Notes under the pieces: model-generated
Seen by the model: the letters and a program-made list of their open reading frames with translations, nothing else
Databases searched by the model: none
Told to the model about the DNA's origin: nothing
In this document: positions 26,500 through 33,747 of the stretch, piece after piece
Position numbering within the stretch: the first letter of the stretch is position 1
Layout: every line of letters begins with the position of its first letter
Program-made: the position numbers and the translations under genes
Assembly (NCBI RefSeq): GCF_003264855.1
Contig: NZ_NFZS01000005.1
Coordinates: 186,001 to 250,000 of the forward strand
Origin: Dyella jiangningensis
GTDB taxonomy: Bacteria; Pseudomonadota; Gammaproteobacteria; Xanthomonadales; Rhodanobacteraceae
Length of the DNA stretch: 64,000 nucleotides
Direction of reading: 5' to 3'

Positions 26500-29454
26500 T
26501 CAGAGCTTGTAGTTCAGGCCAAGCAGCACCGTGCGACCCCAGGTGTTGTAGTCGAGCGGACGTCCGACTTCCACGTTGTTGGGGAGGCCTGAGATCTGCC
26601 GCGTCTTGGCCGCCTCGTTGTTGAGGTTGCTGACCTGGAACAGCACCGACAGGCCCTTCCACTTGCCATCGTCGGGGAAGGCATAGCCGGCCTGGAAATC
26701 GGTGACCAGTTCGGGAAGGATCTGGATGTAGCCGAGCTGATCGAACAGCGCGATGGCCTCGCCGGTGTACGAGGAACGATAGCGTTCGGCGATGCGCACC
26801 GACCAGCCGTACTTCTCGTAGTACAGCGCGAGGTTCGCCACCTTGCGCGAGAGACCCGGCAGCGTGGCCGGACCACCCGGCACCGAAGAGATCGAACTCA
26901 CCGGAATGCTGCTGTTGGTCAGCGAGAAGTTGGCCTGCGCGCCGAAGCCTTCCAGCGCCGGGTTGATCAAGCCGCCTTCGATGGCACCCGACAATTCCAG
27001 GCCCTGCATCTTGCCGCCGGTGCCGTTTTCCGGACGCGTGAATGCGCCGATGGGGCTGGTGGGCGTGAGCGTCGGGTTGTCGTTGACATAACCGGCCTGC
27101 TCGAAATTGAAGTCGAGCACGGTCTTGTTGTAGATGTAGTTGAGCAGGTTCTTGCCGAACACCGCGGCTGCCACGTAGCTCGACTGGCCGAAGTATTTTT
27201 CCCACGACACGTCGACGCCGACCGCAACATAGGGCTTCAACTGCGGGTTGCCGCCGCTGCCCGACCACAGCACCTGGCCGGCCGCCGGACCGGACGTCAC
27301 CTCCGACACGCTCGCCGAGCTGGCCACCTTCTCGTCGTCGATACGACCGCGCGCCATGGTCTTGGCAAAACCGAAGCGCAGGTACTGGCGGTTGCCGAGA
27401 TCGGCGATCAGGTTGAGGCTGGGCAGTACGTTGTTGTAGGTGGTGCCGCCGGTGAGCGTGCCCACCAGTTTGTCGCCGTTGGTCTGGTACGCATCGGACG
27501 ACTGGTCGGTGTGCACGAACTGCACGCCGACGTTGCCGCGCAGCGGCACATCGCCCAGCGCGGTGTCGATGTTGAACTTCACGTAGCCGACCGGCACCTT
27601 CTCCTCGATCGAGTAGTTGCGGCTCCAGTCCGACTGGCCGTTGCGCTGCGTGAGGTAGAACTGGTTCGACAACGCGGCGAGCACGTTGTAGTTGAGAATG
27701 CCGCCGAGGCCGCCATAACCCAGGTCGGTCGGGCCGTGCAGGTAAGCCGGATTCACCGGCACGCCCATCGCGTGGTCGTAGGAACCCGAATCCGAACCGT
27801 TGCCGTTGAGCCATGCGAAATAGACGTCCGCCGCCTTGGTCTTCTTGCGGTCGGAGTAATCCACGCCCAGGTCGAACGTGCTGAAGATCCAGCCGACCGG
27901 ATGCGAGATCTGCAAACGGATCGCCTTGATGGTGTCCTTCTGCTTGTCGAACTCCTCACGGCCGTTGTAGCCGTAGTTGTCCGGATCGGTGAACACCACC
28001 GAAGCCGGATCGGAGAGGCTCGCGTCCGTCCTGAAGTTCGGGAAGCCGAAGTTGATCGGCGTGGCGTAGTTCACGGTGGTGGTGGCGCCATTGGCGAGAC
28101 CGGTGAACAGGTACGCGTCGTGCAGGTTCACCTTGGCCGTCGAGTACGAGAGGTCGGCCATGCCTTGCCAGCCGCTGCCGAAGTCGTACTGGTTGTTCCA
28201 GCCCACCGAGAACAGCTTGTCGTGTTCCTTGTTGTAGTCGTTCTGCAGGATCGGCGCGATGTTGGCCATGGTGCCGGTCGTGACGACGGGATACGGCTGC
28301 GACGGCACGTAGCCCACATTGCTGTAGACGGCAGGGCCTGCGTTGTCATACGGACCGCTCGCCCACTGCGCACCGTTGGTGAACTTCTTCTCGTTGAACG
28401 TGGAGTAGTACATGTCCAGCGTGGAGTGGTACGAGTCGTTCGGCGCCCACTCCAGCACGGCCATCAGGCCGCTGCGCAGCTGGCTCTGCGACTGCGCACG
28501 CAGCTGCATGCCCTGCTGCGAGAGCACACCATCCGGCATGCCGGGCGAATGCGGGCCACCCCATGCGTCCTCGATGCTGCCCGGGCCGTTGTCGATGCTC
28601 CACCACCAGGCCTGGTACTGCTTCTCCTGGATGGGCGAGTCGAGCTGCGCGAAGCCCACGGCAAGACCCAGCGTGTGGTCGAAGAACTGGTCGATGTACG
28701 AGAAGCTGACACGGTGCCCTGTGTCGCCCACGCCACTGCCCGGGTTCTGCGTGCCGTTGGTGTTGTACTCGCCGCGGATGTTCGCGGCGATCGCGCGGTT
28801 GGGCAGGTCCAGCGGCTTGATGGTGTGCAGGTCGACCGTGCCGGAAAGGCCCTGGCCGATCAGGCTGGCGTCGGGCGTCTTGTACACCACCGCGCCGGTC
28901 ATCAACTCAGCCGGATACTGGTCGTATTCCACGCCGCGGTTTTCGCCGACGGTGGCCTGCTCGCGGCCGTTGAGCGTCGTGCCGGCGAAGTCGGGCGAGA
29001 GGCCGCGAATGGAGATGAGGTTCGCCTTGCCGTCCGCACGCTGCGTGGCCAGGCCCGGCAGGCGGGAGAGGCTTTCGGCAATGCTCGCGTCCGGCAGCTT
29101 GCCGATGTCTTCGGCAGAGATCGCTTCGACGATGTCGTCCGCGTTCTCCTTGGCCTTCAGCGAATTCTGGATGCTCGCCGCGATGCCGGTGACCACGACG
29201 GCGTCGAGGTTCTTCGCGGTGTCTTCCGATCGCTTGGATGCCGGGGTCGCCTGCTGGTTCTTGGCGGCCTGCGTGCTGCTGGCGGGCGGCGTGGTCTGCT
29301 GCTGGTTGGTGGTGGTCGGGTTCTGTGCGTCCTGCGCGTGGGCCATGCCCATCGTGCTGAGTGCGAACAGTGCGGCACAGGCGACGGACAGCGGACGACG
29401 GCGGCCAAGATCGGAACGCACGATCCGCATCGGCGGTAAGCAACGGTAGCTCAT
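26500..29454 (-). CDS. TonB-dependent receptor
   Basis: 984-residue outer-membrane receptor of the TonB-dependent Xanthomonas/Caulobacter type. The signal peptide ends near residue 40 (AHA|QD). A Gln/Thr-rich linker, a TonB-box-like DAVVVTGIA (84-92) and a plug domain (about 95-215, with ISIRGLSPDF) follow. A long 22-stranded barrel ends LGLNYKL. GGGGAAGGG precedes the ATG at 29454. Such receptors import carbohydrates, peptides or metal chelates. The two downstream peptidase-like genes hint at peptides, but the ligand is not determined. Confidence 0.93.
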   Translation of the reverse strand: MSYRCLPPMRIVRSDLGRRRPLSVACAALFALSTMGMAHAQDAQNPTTTNQQQTTPPASSTQAAKNQQATPASKRSEDTAKNLDAVVVTGIAASIQNSLKAKENADDIVEAISAEDIGKLPDASIAESLSRLPGLATQRADGKANLISIRGLSPDFAGTTLNGREQATVGENRGVEYDQYPAELMTGAVVYKTPDASLIGQGLSGTVDLHTIKPLDLPNRAIAANIRGEYNTNGTQNPGSGVGDTGHRVSFSYIDQFFDHTLGLAVGFAQLDSPIQEKQYQAWWWSIDNGPGSIEDAWGGPHSPGMPDGVLSQQGMQLRAQSQSQLRSGLMAVLEWAPNDSYHSTLDMYYSTFNEKKFTNGAQWASGPYDNAGPAVYSNVGYVPSQPYPVVTTGTMANIAPILQNDYNKEHDKLFSVGWNNQYDFGSGWQGMADLSYSTAKVNLHDAYLFTGLANGATTTVNYATPINFGFPNFRTDASLSDPASVVFTDPDNYGYNGREEFDKQKDTIKAIRLQISHPVGWIFSTFDLGVDYSDRKKTKAADVYFAWLNGNGSDSGSYDHAMGVPVNPAYLHGPTDLGYGGLGGILNYNVLAALSNQFYLTQRNGQSDWSRNYSIEEKVPVGYVKFNIDTALGDVPLRGNVGVQFVHTDQSSDAYQTNGDKLVGTLTGGTTYNNVLPSLNLIADLGNRQYLRFGFAKTMARGRIDDEKVASSASVSEVTSGPAAGQVLWSGSGGNPQLKPYVAVGVDVSWEKYFGQSSYVAAAVFGKNLLNYIYNKTVLDFNFEQAGYVNDNPTLTPTSPIGAFTRPENGTGGKMQGLELSGAIEGGLINPALEGFGAQANFSLTNSSIPVSSISSVPGGPATLPGLSRKVANLALYYEKYGWSVRIAERYRSSYTGEAIALFDQLGYIQILPELVTDFQAGYAFPDDGKWKGLSVLFQVSNLNNEAAKTRQISGLPNNVEVGRPLDYNTWGRTVLLGLNYKL

Positions 29455-29681
29455 TCCCTTCCCCGTATTGTTGGTATTGGAAGCTGCGCCCCCGCGCAGC
29501 TGGGCACGGAACGCAAGAACTTGCGCCGGCCGATGGACGGCCAGCTCAAGGTCGTCGGTTCCTGAGTGCAGGCGAAGAATGATCGAGAGAAATTGTTGCG
29601 TCATCATGCGACGCAGCATCTTTCATGGACACCATTCACGATGATGAAGAGGCGTCGACAACCTGCGTCACGTATTGAATG

Positions 29682-29709
29682 GCGTGCGACGCCCTACTTC
29701 GTCGCACGC
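29682..29709 (-). terminator. Hairpin overlapping the MliC stop codon
   Basis: GCGTGCGACG at 29682-29691 and its perfect complement at 29700-29709 enclose 8 bases that contain the TAG stop (29694-29696). On the minus strand it would fold at the very end of the MliC message. No U-rich tract follows, so it could protect the 3' end rather than terminate. Confidence 0.4.
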
Positions 29710-30074
29710 GCCATGCACGCGGAGAGCATGGGCGCGGCATTCGGACCCGCCAGCGCATCGTAAAGGTCGCCACGCTCACCCTTGGTCCACCACGTGTAGC
29801 GACCAGCCATGTACTTCACGCCCGAGGCTGCCACGGTATCGACGAACAATAGCCGCTTGTTGCCGACGGTGAGTATCGCGAAGCTCTGCCCATCGCGCTG
29901 GTTGAAGTAGGACACCTGCAGCGACTTGCCGCCCTGGCATTGATAGTCGCGCGCCGAACTGCCGTCCACCGGAATGGGCTGGAGATACTGCGTTTCGGCC
30001 AGCGCCGCCGCAGGCGGCAGCGCCGTCAACCCGAATACCGCGATGCGCAGCAGTGGGCGAAGACATGGACGCAT
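29694..30074 (-). CDS. MliC-family C-type lysozyme inhibitor-like protein
   Basis: 126-residue exported protein with a signal peptide ending ALA|ET. The mature part shows the MliC/PliC pattern: RDYQCQGGKSLQVSYFN, a central strand RLLFV, and ASGVKYMAGRYTWWTKGERG near the lysozyme-contacting loop. MliC proteins block host or predator C-type lysozyme in the periplasm. Unlike the founding MliC, no lipobox is seen, so it should be soluble in the periplasm. It follows the serine hydrolase with only a 3-base gap, so the two are one transcript. Confidence 0.82.
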   Translation of the reverse strand: MRPCLRPLLRIAVFGLTALPPAAALAETQYLQPIPVDGSSARDYQCQGGKSLQVSYFNQRDGQSFAILTVGNKRLLFVDTVAASGVKYMAGRYTWWTKGERGDLYDALAGPNAAPMLSACMARATK

Positions 30075-30077
30075 GGG

Positions 30078-32051
30078 TCACCTCACCTCGTCGTAGACAT
30101 ATTCATGCTGGCCATCGCGCAGGGTGAGCTTGCGGCTGTCCGCCGTGCCCGACACCACGAACTCGAAGCCGTCCGCCCCGGGCGAGATGGACACGAAGGA
30201 CAGCGAACCATCGTCGTTCTTCCGCGAGGCCATCTCGCTATGCCACGCGCCGAAGTCGAACACCGTGGACTTGCCGTCGTGCGTGACCTGGATGCTGCCC
30301 ACCGCCGGATTGCGATAGCTGGCGGCGAGCCTGGAGGATGCCGCAGCGTCCGCGGGCACGGTAAGGCGTTTGCGCTCCGCGGCGACTTCCGCCTTCAGGC
30401 GCTTTACGCCGGCATCGATATCGCCCTGCGCCAACGGCCTGCCATCGAACAGCACTTCGAGCAAGCGCCGCTGGAACGGACCGCGAATGGATGCGCCGGC
30501 ATCCGCATTGGTGAGGATCACCGCGCCCACGCCCTGCTGTGGCAGCCAGAGCATGTCGGAATGGAAACCGGCGAGATCACCGCCGTGATGCACCACCGGC
30601 ACGCCCCAGGTGTTGTCGACGATCAGGCCCATGCCATAGGTCGCGGTAGTGCCCAACGCCACATTGGGCTTGCGGCGTTCCAGCAGCGCTGCCTCGGAGA
30701 CGTAGCGCGAACCATCCGGCAACAGGCCGCCGGCCAATTCCATTTGCACGTAGTGCAGCATGTCGGTGACCGCGCTCCACGCCGCACCCGCGGGCCGGGC
30801 CGGACGGATGGAATCATTGATGCCCATCCCGGCCACGGCCGTATGGCCGTCCACATCCAGTCCGTGCGGCGTGGCGTGGTTGCCGAGCAAGGCGCGGTCG
30901 TAGTCGAAGGTCGTCTGCTTCATGCCCAGGGGGTCGAACACCTGCTTCTGCATGGCCAGGTCATAGGCCGCGCCCAGCTCCATGTCGGGGTAGAGCACAT
31001 GCGCGCCCATGTAGCCGGCGGCCGCGGCCATCAGGTTGGAGTACTGGAACAATTCGCCGAACCTGCTGGTCGGCTGCATGCCGGCCAGCGACTTCATCAC
31101 CGTTTCCGGCGTGGCGTTGCGGCTGTTGAGCACCCATTCCATGTCCTGCCGCGGCATGCCGGTGCAGGCGCAGATCAGATGGCGGATCAACACCTGCTTC
31201 GTGGTGTCGGCATCGCCCAGCTTGAACGAGGGCATCACCTGCACCACCGGCGTATCCCAATCGAACTTCTTCTGGTCCACCAGCCTGGCGAGCATCAAGG
31301 TGGTCAGCGCCTTGGTGTTGGAGGCGATCATGAACAGGGTGTCGCCATCGATCGGTTCGGGCCTGCCGATTTCACGCACGCCCAGCCCGCCGACGTACAC
31401 CACCTTGCCGTGATCGATCAGGCCCAGTGCGATCCCAGGGACGTCGTAGGCCTTGCGTGCGCTGTCCACGAAGTTCTTCAGCGTATCGATGCGTTCGGCA
31501 TCCAGCGGATGCGCCTTCTTTCCCGCGAAGCTTTCGCGCTTGTAGCCCTTGGGCAGCAGCCGGTCCGAAATCGCGCGCAACTGCGAGCTGCGTTTTTCGC
31601 CCACTGACATGGCCACGTCGTAGATCAGCACGGTGAATTGCTTGGCGTGCCGGTAGGCAATGGCAAAGACCGAGCGCTTGTCGTTGGCCGACGTCTCATA
31701 GTCATAGACGCGTACCTGGTCCCAGTTGTCGCGTGGCGCGCTGTCGGTAGCGACCTGCAGCGGCCAGGTCTTCGCTGGCGTATACGCCTTCCATGCTTGC
31801 GCGACGGCGGCATCCGCATCGGCCGCCTGCACATCCACCAACACGACCTGCGAACCTGATTCGGGCGGTTCGAGGGTGACCTTGTTGCCGCTGGCGTGCA
31901 TCGCCCAGTCGGAAGGCACGACGAATTGCGTACCGGCCGACGTGGTCTTCGGCGTGTCCGCCTTGACCGCGGCATTGGGGGCGGGCATGGCTGCCACTGT
32001 CGGCATGACCCACAGGATCAGGCCAAGGCATACGAGACATCGCAGCAACAT
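30078..32051 (-). CDS. Beta-lactamase-family (class C/PBP4*-like) serine hydrolase, three-domain
   Basis: 657-residue exported protein. After the signal peptide (about 1-20) comes an N-terminal alpha/beta domain (about 40-175) of unknown type. The catalytic domain follows with Ser244-x-x-Lys247 (ASNTK), Tyr337-Ser-Asn339 (QYSN) and His489-Gly-Gly (HHGGD). The C-terminal beta domain (about 560-657) resembles DUF3471-type tails. Members include D-aminopeptidases, esterases and peptidoglycan-modifying enzymes; true beta-lactamase activity is unlikely to be its main role. GAGGTG lies before the ATG at 32051. The operon with a lysozyme inhibitor points to cell-wall work. Confidence 0.88.
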   Translation of the reverse strand: MLLRCLVCLGLILWVMPTVAAMPAPNAAVKADTPKTTSAGTQFVVPSDWAMHASGNKVTLEPPESGSQVVLVDVQAADADAAVAQAWKAYTPAKTWPLQVATDSAPRDNWDQVRVYDYETSANDKRSVFAIAYRHAKQFTVLIYDVAMSVGEKRSSQLRAISDRLLPKGYKRESFAGKKAHPLDAERIDTLKNFVDSARKAYDVPGIALGLIDHGKVVYVGGLGVREIGRPEPIDGDTLFMIASNTKALTTLMLARLVDQKKFDWDTPVVQVMPSFKLGDADTTKQVLIRHLICACTGMPRQDMEWVLNSRNATPETVMKSLAGMQPTSRFGELFQYSNLMAAAAGYMGAHVLYPDMELGAAYDLAMQKQVFDPLGMKQTTFDYDRALLGNHATPHGLDVDGHTAVAGMGINDSIRPARPAGAAWSAVTDMLHYVQMELAGGLLPDGSRYVSEAALLERRKPNVALGTTATYGMGLIVDNTWGVPVVHHGGDLAGFHSDMLWLPQQGVGAVILTNADAGASIRGPFQRRLLEVLFDGRPLAQGDIDAGVKRLKAEVAAERKRLTVPADAAASSRLAASYRNPAVGSIQVTHDGKSTVFDFGAWHSEMASRKNDDGSLSFVSISPGADGFEFVVSGTADSRKLTLRDGQHEYVYDEVR

Positions 32052-32235
32052 GGAGCACCTCGCGGATAGAGGAAACGCTCGACTGTCGACTGCGCACACG
32101 AACCAGAACCGCTCGCGGCGAAGCCGGTAACGCTGGTGGTCAAGGGAGTCTACACGTGTCGGGAAGAGTTGCCAGTGCGTCTGCCGTGATGCCGCGGGTG
32201 ACGGAAACGTTGCAGCGTCTGCTGCCGTCATCCGC

Positions 32236-33027
32236 TCAAGCGGGCTCGACGCGCCTCACTCGAAGCAACCCGCCGCGCTTCTTTCGGATACGCCAGAGCA
32301 CGACCACGGCGACGATGGCGCACACGAGGCGCAGCAGATTGTTGATCCATCCCCAGCCGTTGCTTGCACTCGACAGATCGAACACGCTCCACGCCGCATT
32401 GAGCGAGCAGTGGAATACCAGGCCGCTCCACAGCGTGTATCCATCCAGCGCATCGAGCACGGCGAAGACCATGCCACCCAGGCATGTCATGCAGAACACG
32501 GTGAGCGCCTGGTCGCTGCCACGCATGACGAGTCCATGGATCGCGCCGAAGCACAACGCCTGGACCATGCACGCCAGCACCGCTGGCCAATGCAGCCCGC
32601 GACGCGGAAAGATGAAGCCGAAGCCGCGGAACACCAGCTCTTCGGCGAACGGAAACAGCAACGCGGTGAACAGCAGTCCGCGCAGATCCAGATCCGCGGA
32701 TATCGAGCCGGCGATGGCGCTGCTGATCCAGAACGGCAACGTGCTCAACAGCACGAGGCAAGGCGCGCGCCATCCGGGCGAAGCCAGGCCAAGCAGGCGT
32801 GCAACCGGAATCCGGACCGCCGCGGGCCTGAGCGCAAGCGCTGCCAGCACGGCAAGCAACACCGCCAGCAGGTTATCCATGCTCGAACCCGCGTAGGAAG
32901 ACAGCGGCAGGCCCGGAATCCTGACGCCGAGGCTCGCGGCGATATCGCGCACGGACAGCGCCGCGACCAACACCAGTACCACCAGACATCCTCTTCCTGC
33001 AGCCAGAAAACGATTCCGCTGGGGCAT
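32236..33027 (-). CDS. CPBP-family (CAAX/Abi-type) intramembrane metalloprotease
   Basis: 263-residue membrane protein with about eight hydrophobic segments. The glutamate-type intramembrane protease motifs are all present: Glu129-Glu130-x-x-x-Arg134 (FAEELVFRG), His164 in CFGAIHG, and His206-x-x-x-Asn210 (FHCSLN). Bacterial members process peptides or confer bacteriocin immunity, among other roles. AGGGAAC precedes the ATG at 33027. A CTTAGC-N5-CTTAGC repeat lies about 50 bases upstream. It is divergent from the secreted VVY-repeat gene. Confidence 0.88.
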   Translation of the reverse strand: MPQRNRFLAAGRGCLVVLVLVAALSVRDIAASLGVRIPGLPLSSYAGSSMDNLLAVLLAVLAALALRPAAVRIPVARLLGLASPGWRAPCLVLLSTLPFWISSAIAGSISADLDLRGLLFTALLFPFAEELVFRGFGFIFPRRGLHWPAVLACMVQALCFGAIHGLVMRGSDQALTVFCMTCLGGMVFAVLDALDGYTLWSGLVFHCSLNAAWSVFDLSSASNGWGWINNLLRLVCAIVAVVVLWRIRKKRGGLLRVRRVEPA

Positions 33028-33074
33028 GTTCCCTACTCTCTGCAGGTGGGCTTGCCGCCCTCGGCGACGCCTCA

Positions 33075-33092
33075 CCTTAGCATTGCCTTAGC
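33075..33092 (-). promoter_or_regulatory. Direct repeat resembling an OmpR-family regulator box
   Basis: CCTTAGC occurs twice (33075-33081 and 33086-33092) with an 11-base period, that is CTTAGC-N5-CTTAGC. PmrA/QseB-type regulators bind hexamer-N5-hexamer sites of the CTTAAG kind. It sits upstream of the CPBP protease gene and shares an 11-mer with the spacer before the efflux operon at 4 kb. Confidence 0.4.
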
Positions 33093-33208
33093 TCCCGATG
33101 ACGCAGCTTGCTGCCATGTAACTGGAACCGTGGCGATCGAAATTTTTTTCAGTACGCATTAAGCGCGGCAAGCCGAGCATCAGCGCCGAACCCACGGAGG
33201 TAAGTGTC

Positions 33209-33658
33209 ATGAGCAAGCGCGTGATGGGCAGTCGAGTACTGATGGGCCTGGCAGTCGCCGCGATGGTGGCGGCGCCCATGGTCGCCTCGGCCCATGATGG
33301 CTGGGGGCGCGATAACGGTTACCACCGCGGCTGGGATCGCGGCGGCTACGGATATCACGACCGTGATGGCTGGCGCCGCGACTACGGGCATCACGACGGT
33401 CACTGGAGCGGCGGCAGGTGGATCGCCGGTGCAGTGGTCGCCGGCGCGGTGATCGGCCTGGTGCAGAGCGCGATGGCGCCGGCGCCGACCTACTACGCAC
33501 AGCAGCCGACGGTGGTCTACCAGGATCCGCCGGTGGTCTATCGCCAGCCGCGCACCGTGGTGTACGAGCAGCCCAGGACGGTGGTCTATGAAGAGGCGCC
33601 GGTGCAGCCCGGCACGGTCGTCTACGGCTCGGCCTACGGTGACGACGACGGCAATTGA
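33209..33658 (+). CDS. Secreted His/Gly/Tyr-rich protein with VVY repeats
   Basis: 149-residue exported protein. The signal peptide ends ASA|HD. Next comes a segment very rich in His, Gly, Arg, Tyr and Asp (about 29-70), then a short hydrophobic glycine-zipper stretch (WIAGAVVAGAVIGLVQSA), and then five or six degenerate repeats of the type PxTVVYxxP (about 100-140). It ends in an acidic tail. The layout resembles small envelope proteins of Xanthomonadales with no assigned role. It has its own terminator downstream. Confidence 0.75.
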   Translation: MSKRVMGSRVLMGLAVAAMVAAPMVASAHDGWGRDNGYHRGWDRGGYGYHDRDGWRRDYGHHDGHWSGGRWIAGAVVAGAVIGLVQSAMAPAPTYYAQQPTVVYQDPPVVYRQPRTVVYEQPRTVVYEEAPVQPGTVVYGSAYGDDDGN

Positions 33659-33686
33659 TCCGCGCCGTTGCGCAGTGGCCTGAAGG

Positions 33687-33712
33687 AAAAGCCCGGCATT
33701 CGCCGGGCTTTT
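33687..33712 (+). terminator. Rho-independent terminator
   Basis: AAAAGCCCGGC, loop ATTC, GCCGGGCTTTT: a perfect 11-bp hairpin ending in T residues, 28 bases after the stop of the VVY-repeat gene. The A/T ends make it usable in both directions. Confidence 0.85.
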
Positions 33713-33747
33713 CTGCTTGAGCGGGCTTGCGGCAAAGCAGGCAGCGC

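Noticed and set aside
27511-29439. 642-codon open frame opposite the TonB receptor
   Set aside because: Shadow frame; composition dominated by Val, Arg, His and Glu without any fold signature.
30078-32051. Antibiotic-resistance class C beta-lactamase
   Set aside because: The protein is far longer than AmpC (about 380 residues), has extra domains, and belongs to a broad serine hydrolase family, so a resistance call is not justified.
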